From: Fidelibacterota bacterium
GTDB taxonomy: Bacteria; Pseudomonadota; Alphaproteobacteria; Rhodospirillales; Rhodospirillaceae
Length of the DNA: 64,000 bases
Reading direction: 5' to 3'
NCBI GenBank assembly: GCA_947476625.1
Contig: CANJRA010000005.1
Coordinates: 62,001 to 126,000, forward strand
Part shown: one piece after another, positions 25,969 through 35,600 of the stretch
Numbering within the stretch: the stretch's first letter is position 1
Layout: each line of letters begins with the position of its first letter
Position numbers and translations under genes: made by a program
Notes under the pieces: model-generated
The model's database searches: none
Told to the model about the DNA's origin: nothing
What the model saw: only the letters and a program-made list of their open reading frames with translations

Positions 25969-26534
25969 GGCGTGGTCGGCGGATTGCCGGCCATGTAGCG
26001 AATGCCGGCCTTGAGATAATCGTAACCCGTGATGAACGTGATGATGGCGGCGATCCAGATGCCGATCTCGCCAATCAGTTCCGCTGGAATCCACCAAGGG
26101 GCGTCGTTGCCGACGATGAGAAACCCGAGCGCGATCATTTGCACAGTGGTTTTGGCCTTGGCCAATTTTGTCACCGGAACACTGACGCGCAATTCGGCGA
26201 GAAATTCGCGTAAGCCGGAGATGGCGATTTCGCGCAAAAGAATCACGAGCGCCGGCAGGTAGGACCAAGGCCCCACGCGATCGAAGGCAACCGTCAGCAA
26301 GAGGACCGATGCGACGAGAAGTTTATCAGCGATGGGGTCGAGAAACCGGCCCAGGTTTGAGACCTGATTTTCGCGCCGCGCCAAGTAGCCGTCGAAAAAG
26401 TCAGTGATGCCTGCGATTGTGAACAATGTCACACCGACCCAACGCATCGTCGGGCTGTCAAAGAAGAACGTCGCCACCACAACCGGAATGATGACGATGC
26501 GTGACATCGTGAGAAGGTTAGGCAGGTTCAGCAC
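25965..26534 (-). CDS. pgsA: CDP-diacylglycerol-glycerol-3-phosphate 3-phosphatidyltransferase
   Basis: Membrane enzyme of phosphatidylglycerol synthesis. The CDP-alcohol phosphatidyltransferase motif is intact: DFFDGYLARR, then GRFLDPIADK (DGxxAR...GxxxDxxxD). It starts MLNLPNLLTMSRI as usual and has about four membrane helices in 189 residues. It lies 29 bases after uvrC and overlaps moaD. Phosphatidylglycerol is also the donor for Lgt, encoded 8 kb away. Confidence 0.94.
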   Translation of the reverse strand: MLNLPNLLTMSRIVIIPVVVATFFFDSPTMRWVGVTLFTIAGITDFFDGYLARRENQVSNLGRFLDPIADKLLVASVLLLTVAFDRVGPWSYLPALVILLREIAISGLREFLAELRVSVPVTKLAKAKTTVQMIALGFLIVGNDAPWWIPAELIGEIGIWIAAIITFITGYDYLKAGIRYMAGNPPTTP

Positions 26535-26563
26535 GCGAGGTTCTCTCCCAAGGAGCGGGGATG

Positions 26564-28462
26564 TTATCCTTCCGGATGGAAGTGGTCATAGATTTTTTTT
26601 GCCGTCGCGGCGCTGATTCCGGCCACAGACTGTAAATCCTTGAGCCCCGCTGCAGCCACATCCTTGGCCGAGCCAAAATGTCGCAAAAGCGCCTTTTTGC
26701 GTGCGGCGCCAATGCCTGTCACTTCATCCAGAAGTGATTGCCCGATGGCTTTCGAGCGTTTGGCACGGTGCGCGGTGATGGCAAAACGGTGGGCCTCGTC
26801 GCGCAGGCGCTGCAGGAAGTACAGCACGGGGTGATTGGGCGGCAGCATGAACGGCGCGCGGCCCGGCATGAAAAACTGCTCGCGCCCGGCATTGCGGTCC
26901 GGACCCTTGGCGATGCCGGCTATGCAGAGATCGCTGATGCCGAGGTCGGCCATCACCTTGAGGCCGGCATTTAATTGGCCCTGACCGCCGTCGAGCAGGA
27001 CCAGATCCGGCCATTGGCCGAGTTTGCGTTCGGGGTCTTCCTTCTGGGCGCGGGCGAAGCGCCGGGTCAACACTTCGCGCATGGCGCCGTAATCGTCGCC
27101 GGGCGCGAGGTCGGCGGTTTTGATGTTGAATTTGCGGTAGGCGTTTTTCATGGGGCCGTTGGGTCCGGCGACGATCATGGCGCCGACCATGTGCGTGCCT
27201 GAAATGTGCGAGTTGTCGTAGACCTCGATGCGCTCGGGCGTAGCGGCGAGAGAAAATACTTCGGCCGTGCCTTCCAATAGATTCCGCTGGGCGGTGTTTT
27301 CCGCCATGCGCCGTAACAGGGCCTCGCGCGCGTTGGTGGTTGCATGATCAATCAATGTGCGCCGGTCGCCGCGTTGCGGCACGGCAATGGTCACGGTGCG
27401 CCCGGCTTTGATTGTCAGCGCCTCGGCCAGCACAGCTTGATTAGGCGTCTCATTGTTCAAAAACACGTCCTTCGGCGGCGTGAACGAATCGTAAAACTGC
27501 CCGACGAAAGCTTCGAGGATATCGCCGTCGCTGTCGTCGTCGGCATGGACCGGGAAATAGGCGCGGTTGCCGAAGTTCTGTCCGCCGCGGAAAAAGAATA
27601 CCTGCACACAGGAATGGCCGCCGGCGCGATGCAGCGCAATGACGTCGGCTTCGCCGACACTCTGAAAGTTGATGTCCTGATGCGCCTGCACGCTGGTCAT
27701 GGCGCGAATACGGTCGCGGTAGGCGGCCGCTTCTTCGTAGTTCAAAGCGCCGCTGGCTTCGTCCATGCGTCGCGCCAGTTCGGTTTGGATGGCGCGGCTG
27801 TCGCCGGTCAGGAATTCCCGCGCTTCACGGACCAACTCGCTGTAATTCTCGCGGCTGATATGGTCGACGCACGGCGCGGCGCAGCGTTTGATTTGAAACA
27901 ATAAGCACGGGCGCGTGCGGTTGGAGAAAACCGCGTCGTTGCAACTGCGCAGTAGAAAGACCTTTTGTAACGTTGCGAGCGTGTGGTTCACCGCTCCGGC
28001 CGAGGCGAAGGGGCCGAAATATTCGTTGCCCTTAGCGCGTGCGCCGCGATGTTTGACGATGCGCGGATAATCATGACCGCCTAGAATCATGATGTAAGGA
28101 AACGATTTGTCGTCACGCAGCAGGATATTATAGCCCGGCTTCAACTGCTTGATGAGGTTGCTTTCGAGCAGCAACGCTTCGGCTTCGGTATGGGTGATGA
28201 CGATTTCACAGGTATGCGTGTCGAAGACCATGCGCTGCAGCCTGAGCGGCATGCGATCCATCAGCAGATAAGAGCTGACGCGCTTTTTGAGATTCTTCGC
28301 CTTGCCGACGTAGAGGATGTCGCCGGCGGCATTGATCATCCGATAGACGCCGGGTTTTTGCGGAAATGTTTTCGCAAATGCGGTGAGCTTCGCGAGGCCG
28401 CTCTTCGGCGCCGCGTCCTCAACTGTTACTGGTGCTGCCTCGGGTGTTGGGGTGGAGGACAT
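26564..28462 (-). CDS. uvrC: Excinuclease ABC subunit C
   Basis: Makes both incisions in nucleotide excision repair. The GIY-YIG nuclease (PGVYRMINAAGDILYVGKAK, residues 38-57) gives the 3' cut; a UVR motif near residue 220 binds UvrB; the RNase H-like domain (VYDNSHISG, LLDGGQGQLNAG) gives the 5' cut; tandem helix-hairpin-helix motifs end the protein (IGAARKKALLRHFGSAKDV). A 30-residue N-terminal extension precedes the nuclease. Length (632) is normal. Confidence 0.96.
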   Translation of the reverse strand: MSSTPTPEAAPVTVEDAAPKSGLAKLTAFAKTFPQKPGVYRMINAAGDILYVGKAKNLKKRVSSYLLMDRMPLRLQRMVFDTHTCEIVITHTEAEALLLESNLIKQLKPGYNILLRDDKSFPYIMILGGHDYPRIVKHRGARAKGNEYFGPFASAGAVNHTLATLQKVFLLRSCNDAVFSNRTRPCLLFQIKRCAAPCVDHISRENYSELVREAREFLTGDSRAIQTELARRMDEASGALNYEEAAAYRDRIRAMTSVQAHQDINFQSVGEADVIALHRAGGHSCVQVFFFRGGQNFGNRAYFPVHADDDSDGDILEAFVGQFYDSFTPPKDVFLNNETPNQAVLAEALTIKAGRTVTIAVPQRGDRRTLIDHATTNAREALLRRMAENTAQRNLLEGTAEVFSLAATPERIEVYDNSHISGTHMVGAMIVAGPNGPMKNAYRKFNIKTADLAPGDDYGAMREVLTRRFARAQKEDPERKLGQWPDLVLLDGGQGQLNAGLKVMADLGISDLCIAGIAKGPDRNAGREQFFMPGRAPFMLPPNHPVLYFLQRLRDEAHRFAITAHRAKRSKAIGQSLLDEVTGIGAARKKALLRHFGSAKDVAAAGLKDLQSVAGISAATAKKIYDHFHPEG

Positions 28463-28944
28463 GCCCCTATGTGGAGGCTTTGCCGAGAATCGTCAACGCG
28501 TCACGGTGTGGGTTAAAAACGACGCAAATCGAGGACTTTGGCGGCGTCGCGGCGCCGTCACGGAAGCGAAATCAAAGCGTCGCGCTAGGCCGAAGTGTGG
28601 AGCCGCAGGGATATCCACGAATCCTGTGGATAAGTCTGTTGAAAAGCGGCGGCGAATTATTCTCAAGTGGCGGGGAATCTGGCCTCCACACCCTATGCCT
28701 AAAATAAGGGCGAAAATTATATATCATTGAAATATATGATTTTTATTGCTGTCTTGGGATTCTATCTCTGCCTGCCATTCCATGAGGCCGGATATTAGCT
28801 CCAATTGTGGGCGGAGGGGCGTCCATGTGAACAACTTTGCTTGACAGCTGTTTGTGGGACATGACTGGACTGCGATTCGATGGCGGAATCTGTGACGTTT
28901 TTGCACCGCACCCGCAATCTTACCCCGGTCCGGCCGACCTAAAT
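28463..28944. other. 482-base non-coding gap between uvrC and folB
   Basis: No convincing gene on either strand. It contains an inverted pair of DnaA-box-like sequences: TATCCAC at 28612 and the exact TGTGGATAA at 28625-28633. An AT-rich patch at about 28700-28745 follows, with a minus-strand TATAAT that could be the -10 of a uvrC promoter. A TTGACA at 28832 has no convincing -10. A 12-bp palindrome CCTAAATTTAGG (28938-28949) spans the folB stop. Confidence 0.5.
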
Positions 28945-29370
28945 TTAGGCGCGCGGGCGGGGGCGAACCGGCGCCAAACGCTCGATTTCCACCCCAACGC
29001 TGCCGGCGTCGTCGAAGACATCGAGCTTTTCCACCCGGACGCGGACCGAGCGGCATTGCGGATCTTGAAGGCAAATGGCGGCAATGCGTTCGGCCAAGGT
29101 TTCGGCCAGATTGACATGGCCATCAGCCGTAATGCCGCGCACCTTTTTGACGATGTCTTCGTAGCAAACCACGTTCTCGAGCCGGTCTTGATGGGCGGCG
29201 TCGCCTTCCCATACGCCGAGGTCGAGATTGATGCGCACGCGTTGTACGCGGCCTTTTTCGTGCTGGTGGACGCCGATGTTGCACTCCAACACCAAGTCAC
29301 GCACGAAGACGTGGCGAAGACCGGCAGCGGCGTCGGCAATTTTAAGCGTTTCGATCACGGCTTTGGTCAT
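28945..29370 (-). CDS. folB: Dihydroneopterin aldolase
   Basis: Folate-pathway enzyme that cleaves dihydroneopterin to 6-hydroxymethyl-dihydropterin and glycolaldehyde. Family landmarks: CNIGVHQHEKGRVQRVRIN early, then VCYEDIVKKVR and NLAETLAERIAAICL. At 141 residues it is slightly longer than E. coli FolB, with an arginine/proline tail. It follows the SDR gene by 16 bases in the same direction, pointing to a shared pterin role. Confidence 0.9.
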   Translation of the reverse strand: MTKAVIETLKIADAAAGLRHVFVRDLVLECNIGVHQHEKGRVQRVRINLDLGVWEGDAAHQDRLENVVCYEDIVKKVRGITADGHVNLAETLAERIAAICLQDPQCRSVRVRVEKLDVFDDAGSVGVEIERLAPVRPRPRA

Positions 29371-29386
29371 GGCTGATTTCCCTTAC

Positions 29387-30160
29387 TCACCCGTTCCCGT
29401 GCTCGGCTTGACCCCAGGCCAAGTGCTGGCCGCCATCAAGCGCGATCATTTGCCCGGTCATGGCCGGGGCTGAAAGAATGAAGCGCACGGCGGCGCATAT
29501 TTCCGCAGGCGACGTGCCGACGCCCAGCGGCATCATCTCGCACTGGCGGTCGAATTGCGCCTGGTTTTGATAAGGACTGGGCAGTGTCGGGCCGGGGCCT
29601 ATGGCATTCACACGAATGCGCGGCGCGAGGGCCATGGCGAGGGTTTGCGTCAATGTCCAAAGGCCGGCTTTGCTGACGGTATAGGACGCAAAATGCGGCG
29701 TCAGGTTCCAGACACGCTCGTCGATGATATTGATAATAGCGCCGCGTTGATCGGCGGCGATCTGTGCGGCGAAGCCTTGCGATAAAAAGAACGGTGCGCG
29801 CAGGTTGACCGCGAGGTGCGTCTCCCAGGATTCGAGGGTCGCGCTGGCAATATCGTCGCGCTCGAAAATCGATGCGTTGTTGATCAGGCATCCGAGCGGT
29901 CCCAACGCCTTCACCGTCGCTGGGATCAGTTGCGCGACCGAAGCGGCGTCGGCGAGATCGGCTTGGACCGCGTGGGCGGTGCCGCCTTTGGCGGTGATGG
30001 CTGTTACAACCGCGTCGGCCTCGGCGGCGGAATGGTGATAGTGAACGCCGACCCGCCAGCCCGCCGCGCCCAGATCCTCGGCCAAGGCCCGGCCGATGCG
30101 CCGGCCCGCGCCGGTGATCAGCACGGTTTTGGGGCCGATTTGAAGATCCTTTTGGGTCAC
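29387..30160 (-). CDS. SDR oxidoreductase, probable pteridine reductase (FolM-like)
   Basis: A 257-residue short-chain dehydrogenase. The cofactor loop TGAGRRIGRALA carries the RRIG variant seen in FolM and trypanosomatid PTR1 rather than the usual GIG form, suggesting NADPH and a pterin substrate. The NAG-equivalent is INNAS, the catalytic pair is YTVSK, and LDGGQHLAWGQ ends the fold. The catalytic Ser position reads as IIDERVW, where PTR1-like enzymes also depart from Ser. Adjacency to folB supports dihydromonapterin or dihydrofolate reduction. Confidence 0.8.
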   Translation of the reverse strand: MTQKDLQIGPKTVLITGAGRRIGRALAEDLGAAGWRVGVHYHHSAAEADAVVTAITAKGGTAHAVQADLADAASVAQLIPATVKALGPLGCLINNASIFERDDIASATLESWETHLAVNLRAPFFLSQGFAAQIAADQRGAIINIIDERVWNLTPHFASYTVSKAGLWTLTQTLAMALAPRIRVNAIGPGPTLPSPYQNQAQFDRQCEMMPLGVGTSPAEICAAVRFILSAPAMTGQMIALDGGQHLAWGQAEHGNG

Positions 30161-30314
30161 GCGCTTAGGCTCCAGTCACCATGATGGACTTAGGTAACGG
30201 CAGCGGCATGTCCATACAAGGGCGGCGGTGCCGTTGTGGGGCAAGTTGGGCCTTTTTCGTGTTCTGGTCGTTTCACCATTGCGACCCAGGCTCAAAACCG
30301 GGAAAAGGGCGCCC

Positions 30315-31556
30315 ATGAATGATAACCTATCCCCAGATACCACCACTCCGCCGCGCCCCATGTCGCGGCGCATACGGAGTCGGGTGCTGGGCGGTGTGCT
30401 GAGCCTGATTCTTGTGACCGGCTGGGCCATGTTCCTCGCGGTTGCGCCGACACCCGAGAGCTTGCCGCCCCCGGCACCGGCCATAACGCCGTCAGCCAGT
30501 TTGACTCCGCCGCCGTCCAATCAGGTGCGGCTGCTGGCGTGGCGTAACGCGATCGATGCCGACGTGCTGGCCGGATTCGCGGCCGATACCGGCATTAAAA
30601 TTGTCGTCGACGGCTATGACACCAACGAAGAACTCATGGCTTTGTCGCCCGAGAGCATTACCCAAGACGTCGTGCTTTTGTCCGGCGTTGGCTTGAAGGC
30701 GCTGGCTGCACGCGGTGATTTGCGGCCGCTCGATAAAAGCGAATTTGCCAATGCGCGCAATATCGATCCGGCGTTTCTGACACGCACGGCGACCTACGAT
30801 GCCGGCAACGCGCACGCGATCCCGCTGTTGTGGGGAACGATTGGTCTAGGGTTCAACGCCGCCAAAATCAGCGAACGCCTGGGCGCGGATGCAGCGCTCG
30901 ACAGTTGGGCGGCGCTGTTCGATCCCGCCAAAGCCGCAAAGCTCGCCGATTGCGGCATTCAAGTCATCGACAGTCCGACCAGCGTTTTTCCCATTGCGCT
31001 GACATATCTCGGACTGCCGGCGAACTCGGACAAAGTTGAAGACACGGACGCTGCGACGCGCGCGTGGGAAAGTATCCGCCCGTCTATCGCCAAGTTCTCG
31101 AGTTTGGATATCATCGATAACCTTGCCGCCGGGCATATCTGCCTGACGCTGGCAACGTCGGGCGACGTCTATCAAGCGCGCGCCAAAGCGCGGATGGCAG
31201 GATTGGTCGCAGACATTCGTTACGTGTTGCCGAAGGAAGGCACGGTGCTGTGGTACGATTTTGTGAGTGTGCCGAAAGCGTCGGTCAATACGGCGAATGC
31301 GTTTCGCCTGATCGACTATCTCTTGCGACCGGAGGTGGCGGCGCGGCTGACCAACTCCAAAGGTTTCGCGAATGCGGTGCTGGGCTCGGCGCTTTACGTG
31401 AAGCCTGAAATCAAATCGGACACGGCCTTGAGCCCGGACATTACGACGCTGCGTATGACCGAAGAGATGGCGCCCGCGCCCGCCGCCATGGCGCTGCGTA
31501 ATCGCTTTTGGCAATTGATCAACGCGCCTGCAGGTAAGCCCGCCGCGGCGCCTTAA
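30315..31556 (+). CDS. Orphan extracellular solute-binding protein, polyamine (PotD/PotF) type
   Basis: A periplasmic binding protein of about 413 residues. Residues 24-43 are a hydrophobic segment after a basic N-terminus; no clear cleavage site follows, so it may stay membrane-anchored. A proline-rich linker then leads to the binding domain (VRLLAWRNAIDADVLAGFAA, AIPLLWGTIGLGFN, KEGTVLWYDFVSVPKAS), which matches spermidine/putrescine-binding proteins. No permease or ATPase genes are nearby. It is convergent with the agmatine deiminase remnant, itself a polyamine-pathway gene. Confidence 0.82.
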   Translation: MNDNLSPDTTTPPRPMSRRIRSRVLGGVLSLILVTGWAMFLAVAPTPESLPPPAPAITPSASLTPPPSNQVRLLAWRNAIDADVLAGFAADTGIKIVVDGYDTNEELMALSPESITQDVVLLSGVGLKALAARGDLRPLDKSEFANARNIDPAFLTRTATYDAGNAHAIPLLWGTIGLGFNAAKISERLGADAALDSWAALFDPAKAAKLADCGIQVIDSPTSVFPIALTYLGLPANSDKVEDTDAATRAWESIRPSIAKFSSLDIIDNLAAGHICLTLATSGDVYQARAKARMAGLVADIRYVLPKEGTVLWYDFVSVPKASVNTANAFRLIDYLLRPEVAARLTNSKGFANAVLGSALYVKPEIKSDTALSPDITTLRMTEEMAPAPAAMALRNRFWQLINAPAGKPAAAP

Positions 31557-31565
31557 CGACGCCGC

Positions 31566-32652
31566 TCAGCGGTCGGCGTTGGCCATATCGATATATTTTT
31601 GCAAAACGGCTTCGGCATCGGGCTCGGGCTGCGACCATGCCGAACGCGGCAGCACAGTCGCGCGGTCGCGTTCCAACAAGCGTGCCGGATGCGGCAAAGC
31701 TAAACTGGTGAGCGACACCCCCATCTCGGCCAAGGCAGCGGCGGGAACGCGCACCACGACGCGGCCCGGAAAAACACCGGCGAGAATATCGGCGGCGCGC
31801 AGGTCGGTCGCGGCATCGAAGGACGGCACCAGCAGTCCGCCGTTTATCGGCAGGAAAGTCGTGTAGGACCACGGCCGTGTGCCGCCGTGCGGCGGTGCCG
31901 GGAGTTCGATGAGTTCGAGATTGCGGCCCTTGCGCGTCGTGGACGCGGCGGAGGTGTTCGCAAGCGCTGCTGCCGGCCGTGACGGCCACAACGCCAGCGG
32001 CAATAAAAGATGCGACAAGACGCACATCGGTGTTGAGCGCGTCGCCCGGGTGCGCATCCGCCAGCCACACCACACGATCCGCGCCCAGCCATTGTTGGAA
32101 AATACCGAAGGCCTCGAGAGGGGCCAGCGCGGCGTTGCGGGCCGGGTCGAACACAGCGGACGCCAACGCCAGCAATGTCCCTCGGCCATCGGCGACGATA
32201 CTACTGCCTTCCAAGGTTAGCGGCGCGCGGAAGCGGCGCACTTTCGCCGTCCCTAGCAGCGCGTGCGCGAGTTCGGTGTCGGGTATGTCGCGGCGGCTTC
32301 CCCAGCCGTTGAAGCGCCAATCGACGGCGGCCGAGCCGCCTTTACCGTCGACGAGGAATGTCGGGCCCGTATCGCGCAGACGCGCGGACGTATGCGGCAG
32401 GACGATGATGTCGGTGACGAAGGCGCCGCACTTTGCGTGGGCTGTGTACTCAGCACCGGGATTGACGAGTAGTGTCACAGGTTCAAAAGCCGCGACCTCG
32501 CGCGCGATCGCGGCGATGGCGTCTTGAAGGTCGGGATTGCCGTCGGGCCACGGCAGCCAAAGTCGCGCCTGGCGGCAATAATCCGCCGGCATATAGAACG
32601 CGTCGGCTCTGGGCGTTCCGGGATCGGCTTTGGCTTTAGGAGGATCGATCAT
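31566..32652 (-). pseudogene. Agmatine deiminase-like gene, frameshifted and catalytically degraded
   Basis: Two overlapping minus-strand frames together give one agmatine deiminase-like protein of about 360 residues. Residues 1-225 or so are in one frame (RDTGPTFLVDG, DWRFNGWGS, LEGSSIVADGRG). The remainder is in the frame one base further on (RNLELIELPAP, SYTTFLPINGGLLVP). The shift falls near 31960-31990. Active-site motifs are also lost: EGGSI reads EGSSI, the TDGH region reads LNTDVRLVA, and the GG-x-HCxTQ motif with the catalytic Cys reads MGVSLTSLA. It overlaps the oxoprolinase gene by four bases. A sequencing error could explain the shift but not the residue losses. Confidence 0.75.
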
Positions 32653-35600
32653 GACGACACTGTGCCATATCCGCCGCCGCCCGGTGTAAGGATCGTGATG
32701 AGATCGCCGGACTTTACCGCGACCTCTTCCGCCGCGCCGAGTGTTTGGTGTGTGCCGTCGGCGCGCGTGACGATGGTTTCGCCTGGTGAGGCATCGCCGC
32801 CGCCGGCGAGGCCAAACGGCTTGGTTTCCCGGCGGCCGGACAATATCGCGGCGGTCATGGATTCAAGGAAGCGTATGCGGCGTGTGACGCCGGCACCGCC
32901 GGTATATTTTCCGGCACCGCCTGAATGTGCACGGATGGCGAATTCTTCAACACGGACCGGATAGCGCCACTCCAGAATTTCGGGATCGGTGAGGCGCGAA
33001 TTGGTCATGTGCGTTTGCACGGCGGAGGCGCCGTTAAATCCGTCGCCCGCGAGGCTCACGCCCGCGCCCGAACCACCGGCGATAGTTTCGTAATACTGGT
33101 GGCGCGCGTTGCCGAAAGTGAAGTTGTTCATCGTGCCCTGACTTGCGGCCAGTACACCAAGCGCACCGTAGAGTGCGTCGCAGATGATCTGTGAGGTCTC
33201 AACATTGCCCGCGACAACGGCGGCGGGAAAGACAGGGTTCAGCATCGATGCGCGGGGAAGAATCAATGTCAGCGGACGCAACACGCCTTCATTGAGCGGA
33301 ATGTCGTCGGCGATCAGCGTACGGAAAACATACAGCACGGCGGCACGACAGATCGACGCGGGTGCATTGAAGTTGTTCGGCCGTTGCGGCGAGGTGCCGG
33401 TGAAATCAATCGTCGCTGCGCGGTGTGCAGGGTCGACCGTGATCGCAACCTTGATGACGCCGCCGTCGTCCATAGGGCAGGTGAAGTCGCCTGAAGAAAG
33501 TTTACCGATGATGCGGCGTGCAGCCGCTTCGGCGTGGTCCTGCACGTGGCACATGTAGGCAACGACGGTGCTGCGGCCTAACTCTGCGACCATCCGTCGT
33601 AGTTCGCTGGCGCCTTTGGCGTTGGCGGCGGCTTGAGCGCGCAGGTCGGCGAGGTTCATGTCGGGATTGCGCACGGGGTGCGACCCCGCGGTCAGCGCGG
33701 CGCGAATTTCGGTTTCTTGGAAAACGCTCGCGCGCACCAATACAAGATTATCTAAGAGCACGCCTTCTTCGATGAGTGTGCGGCTTTGCGGCGGCATCGA
33801 GCCGGGGCTTGCGCCGCCGATGTCGGCGTGATGGCCGCGCGCAGCGACGTAAAACGCAGGCGCTTTTTCGTCCGGGATATACACCGGTGTGACAACGGTA
33901 ATATCGGGCAGATGTGTGCCGCCGTCGTAAGGGTTGTTGAGCACGAAGACATCACCATCGGCCATATCGCGGTGTTTCCTGATGACCGCGCGCACGCTGT
34001 CGCCCATGGAGCCGAGATGCACCGGGATGTGCGGTGCATTGGCGATGAGATTGGCTTCGCCGTCGAACAGTGCGCAGGAGAAATCCAGACGCTCTTTGAT
34101 ATTCACTGACTGGGCGGTGTTCTGCAGCACCGCGCCCATCTGCTCGGCGATGGACATGAAGCGGTTGTTAAAGAGCTCGATGCGCAAGGGATCAGCGGCG
34201 CTATCGTTCTTGATGCCGTGCGACGTTGCGATGTGCGATATAATAAATCCACCGTCCGCAGCGCCTTGAGCTTGCCAGCCCGGTTCGACGACCAGCGCGG
34301 CGAGCGGTCCGGGAATCACGGTTGGCCCTTCAAACATCGCAGAGGGTTGTTGTGAAGATTTTGACGCGGCAGCCCTTGCCAAGACCTCGCTGACGTCGAC
34401 GGTTGCTTTTTCGCAGACCAACGCGCGGCCTTCCATCAGGAAGCCAAATTGTGAACGATGCGCGGTGGTGAAAGCACTGGTCATCGCGGCGGATGTATCG
34501 TGTGCGACGACAAGTGCTGTGTCGGTTCCGGCATAACGCAAATGCAGGAAACGACGTGTGGCAATGTCGCCGGTTACGCCCTGTGCGCGAAGTGATTCGG
34601 TCGCGGTTGTTTCCAGATCGCGAAGGGCGACGGTGATCTCCGGGCTATCGAGCGGCGCTTCGACCGTGCGTTCTTGGATGACCTGCAAACCGGCGAGGCC
34701 GATGCCGTAAGCCGATAGCACGCCCGCCAACGGGTGGATGTGGATTTTCGACATGCCGAGCGCTTCAGCTACGAGACAGGCATGCTGTCCGCCCGCGCCG
34801 CCGAAGCAGGCGAGGGTATAGTCTGTGATATCGAAGCCGCGCTCGACGGAGATTTTGCGGATCGCGCGCGCCATGTTGTCGACGGCCAGCGCAATAAAAC
34901 CCTCGGCGAGCTGCGTGGCGCTGAAGTCTTTACCGAGTGCGGCGTTGACGTGCTGTGTCAACGCCGCAAACTTAGCGTGGACGATATCGGCATCGAGCGG
35001 TTGATCGCCGCTCGGTCCAAAGACGCGCGGAAAATGCGCGGGATCGATCTTGCCGAGAAGCAGATTGGCATCGGTGACGGTGAGGGGGCCATTCTTGCCG
35101 TAGCAGGCGGGGCCGGGGTTGGCGCCGGCACTTTCAGGTCCGACACGGAAGCGATGACCATCGAAGATCAGCAATGAGCCGCCGCCAGCGGCGACCGTGT
35201 GCACTTGCATCATCGGTGCGCGCAGCCGGACGCCCGCGACAACGGTTTCGGATGTGCGTTCATAGGTGTCGCCCGCGACATGGCAGACATCGGTGGATGT
35301 GCCGCCCATATCGAAGCCGATGATGCGCGAGAAACCGGCGGCGCGTGCGGTTTCGGCGGCACCCACGACACCGCCCGCCGGGCCTGAAAGCACGGCATCC
35401 TTGCCATGGAAATGCGTGGCCGCCGTCAGGCCGCCGCTCGACTGCATGAACATCAGGCGTGTGCCGCCAACCTGTTGGGCGACCTGGTTTACATAACGCC
35501 GCAAGACTGGAGCTAAGTAAGCGTCGACCACGGTGGTGTCGCCGCGCGGCACCAGTTTAATGACCGGGTTTACCGCATGGGATACGGAGACATGCGTAAA

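Noticed and set aside
28837-29376. 179-codon plus-strand frame opposite folB
   Set aside because: folB is certain on the other strand; the upstream extension has no ribosome site or family match.
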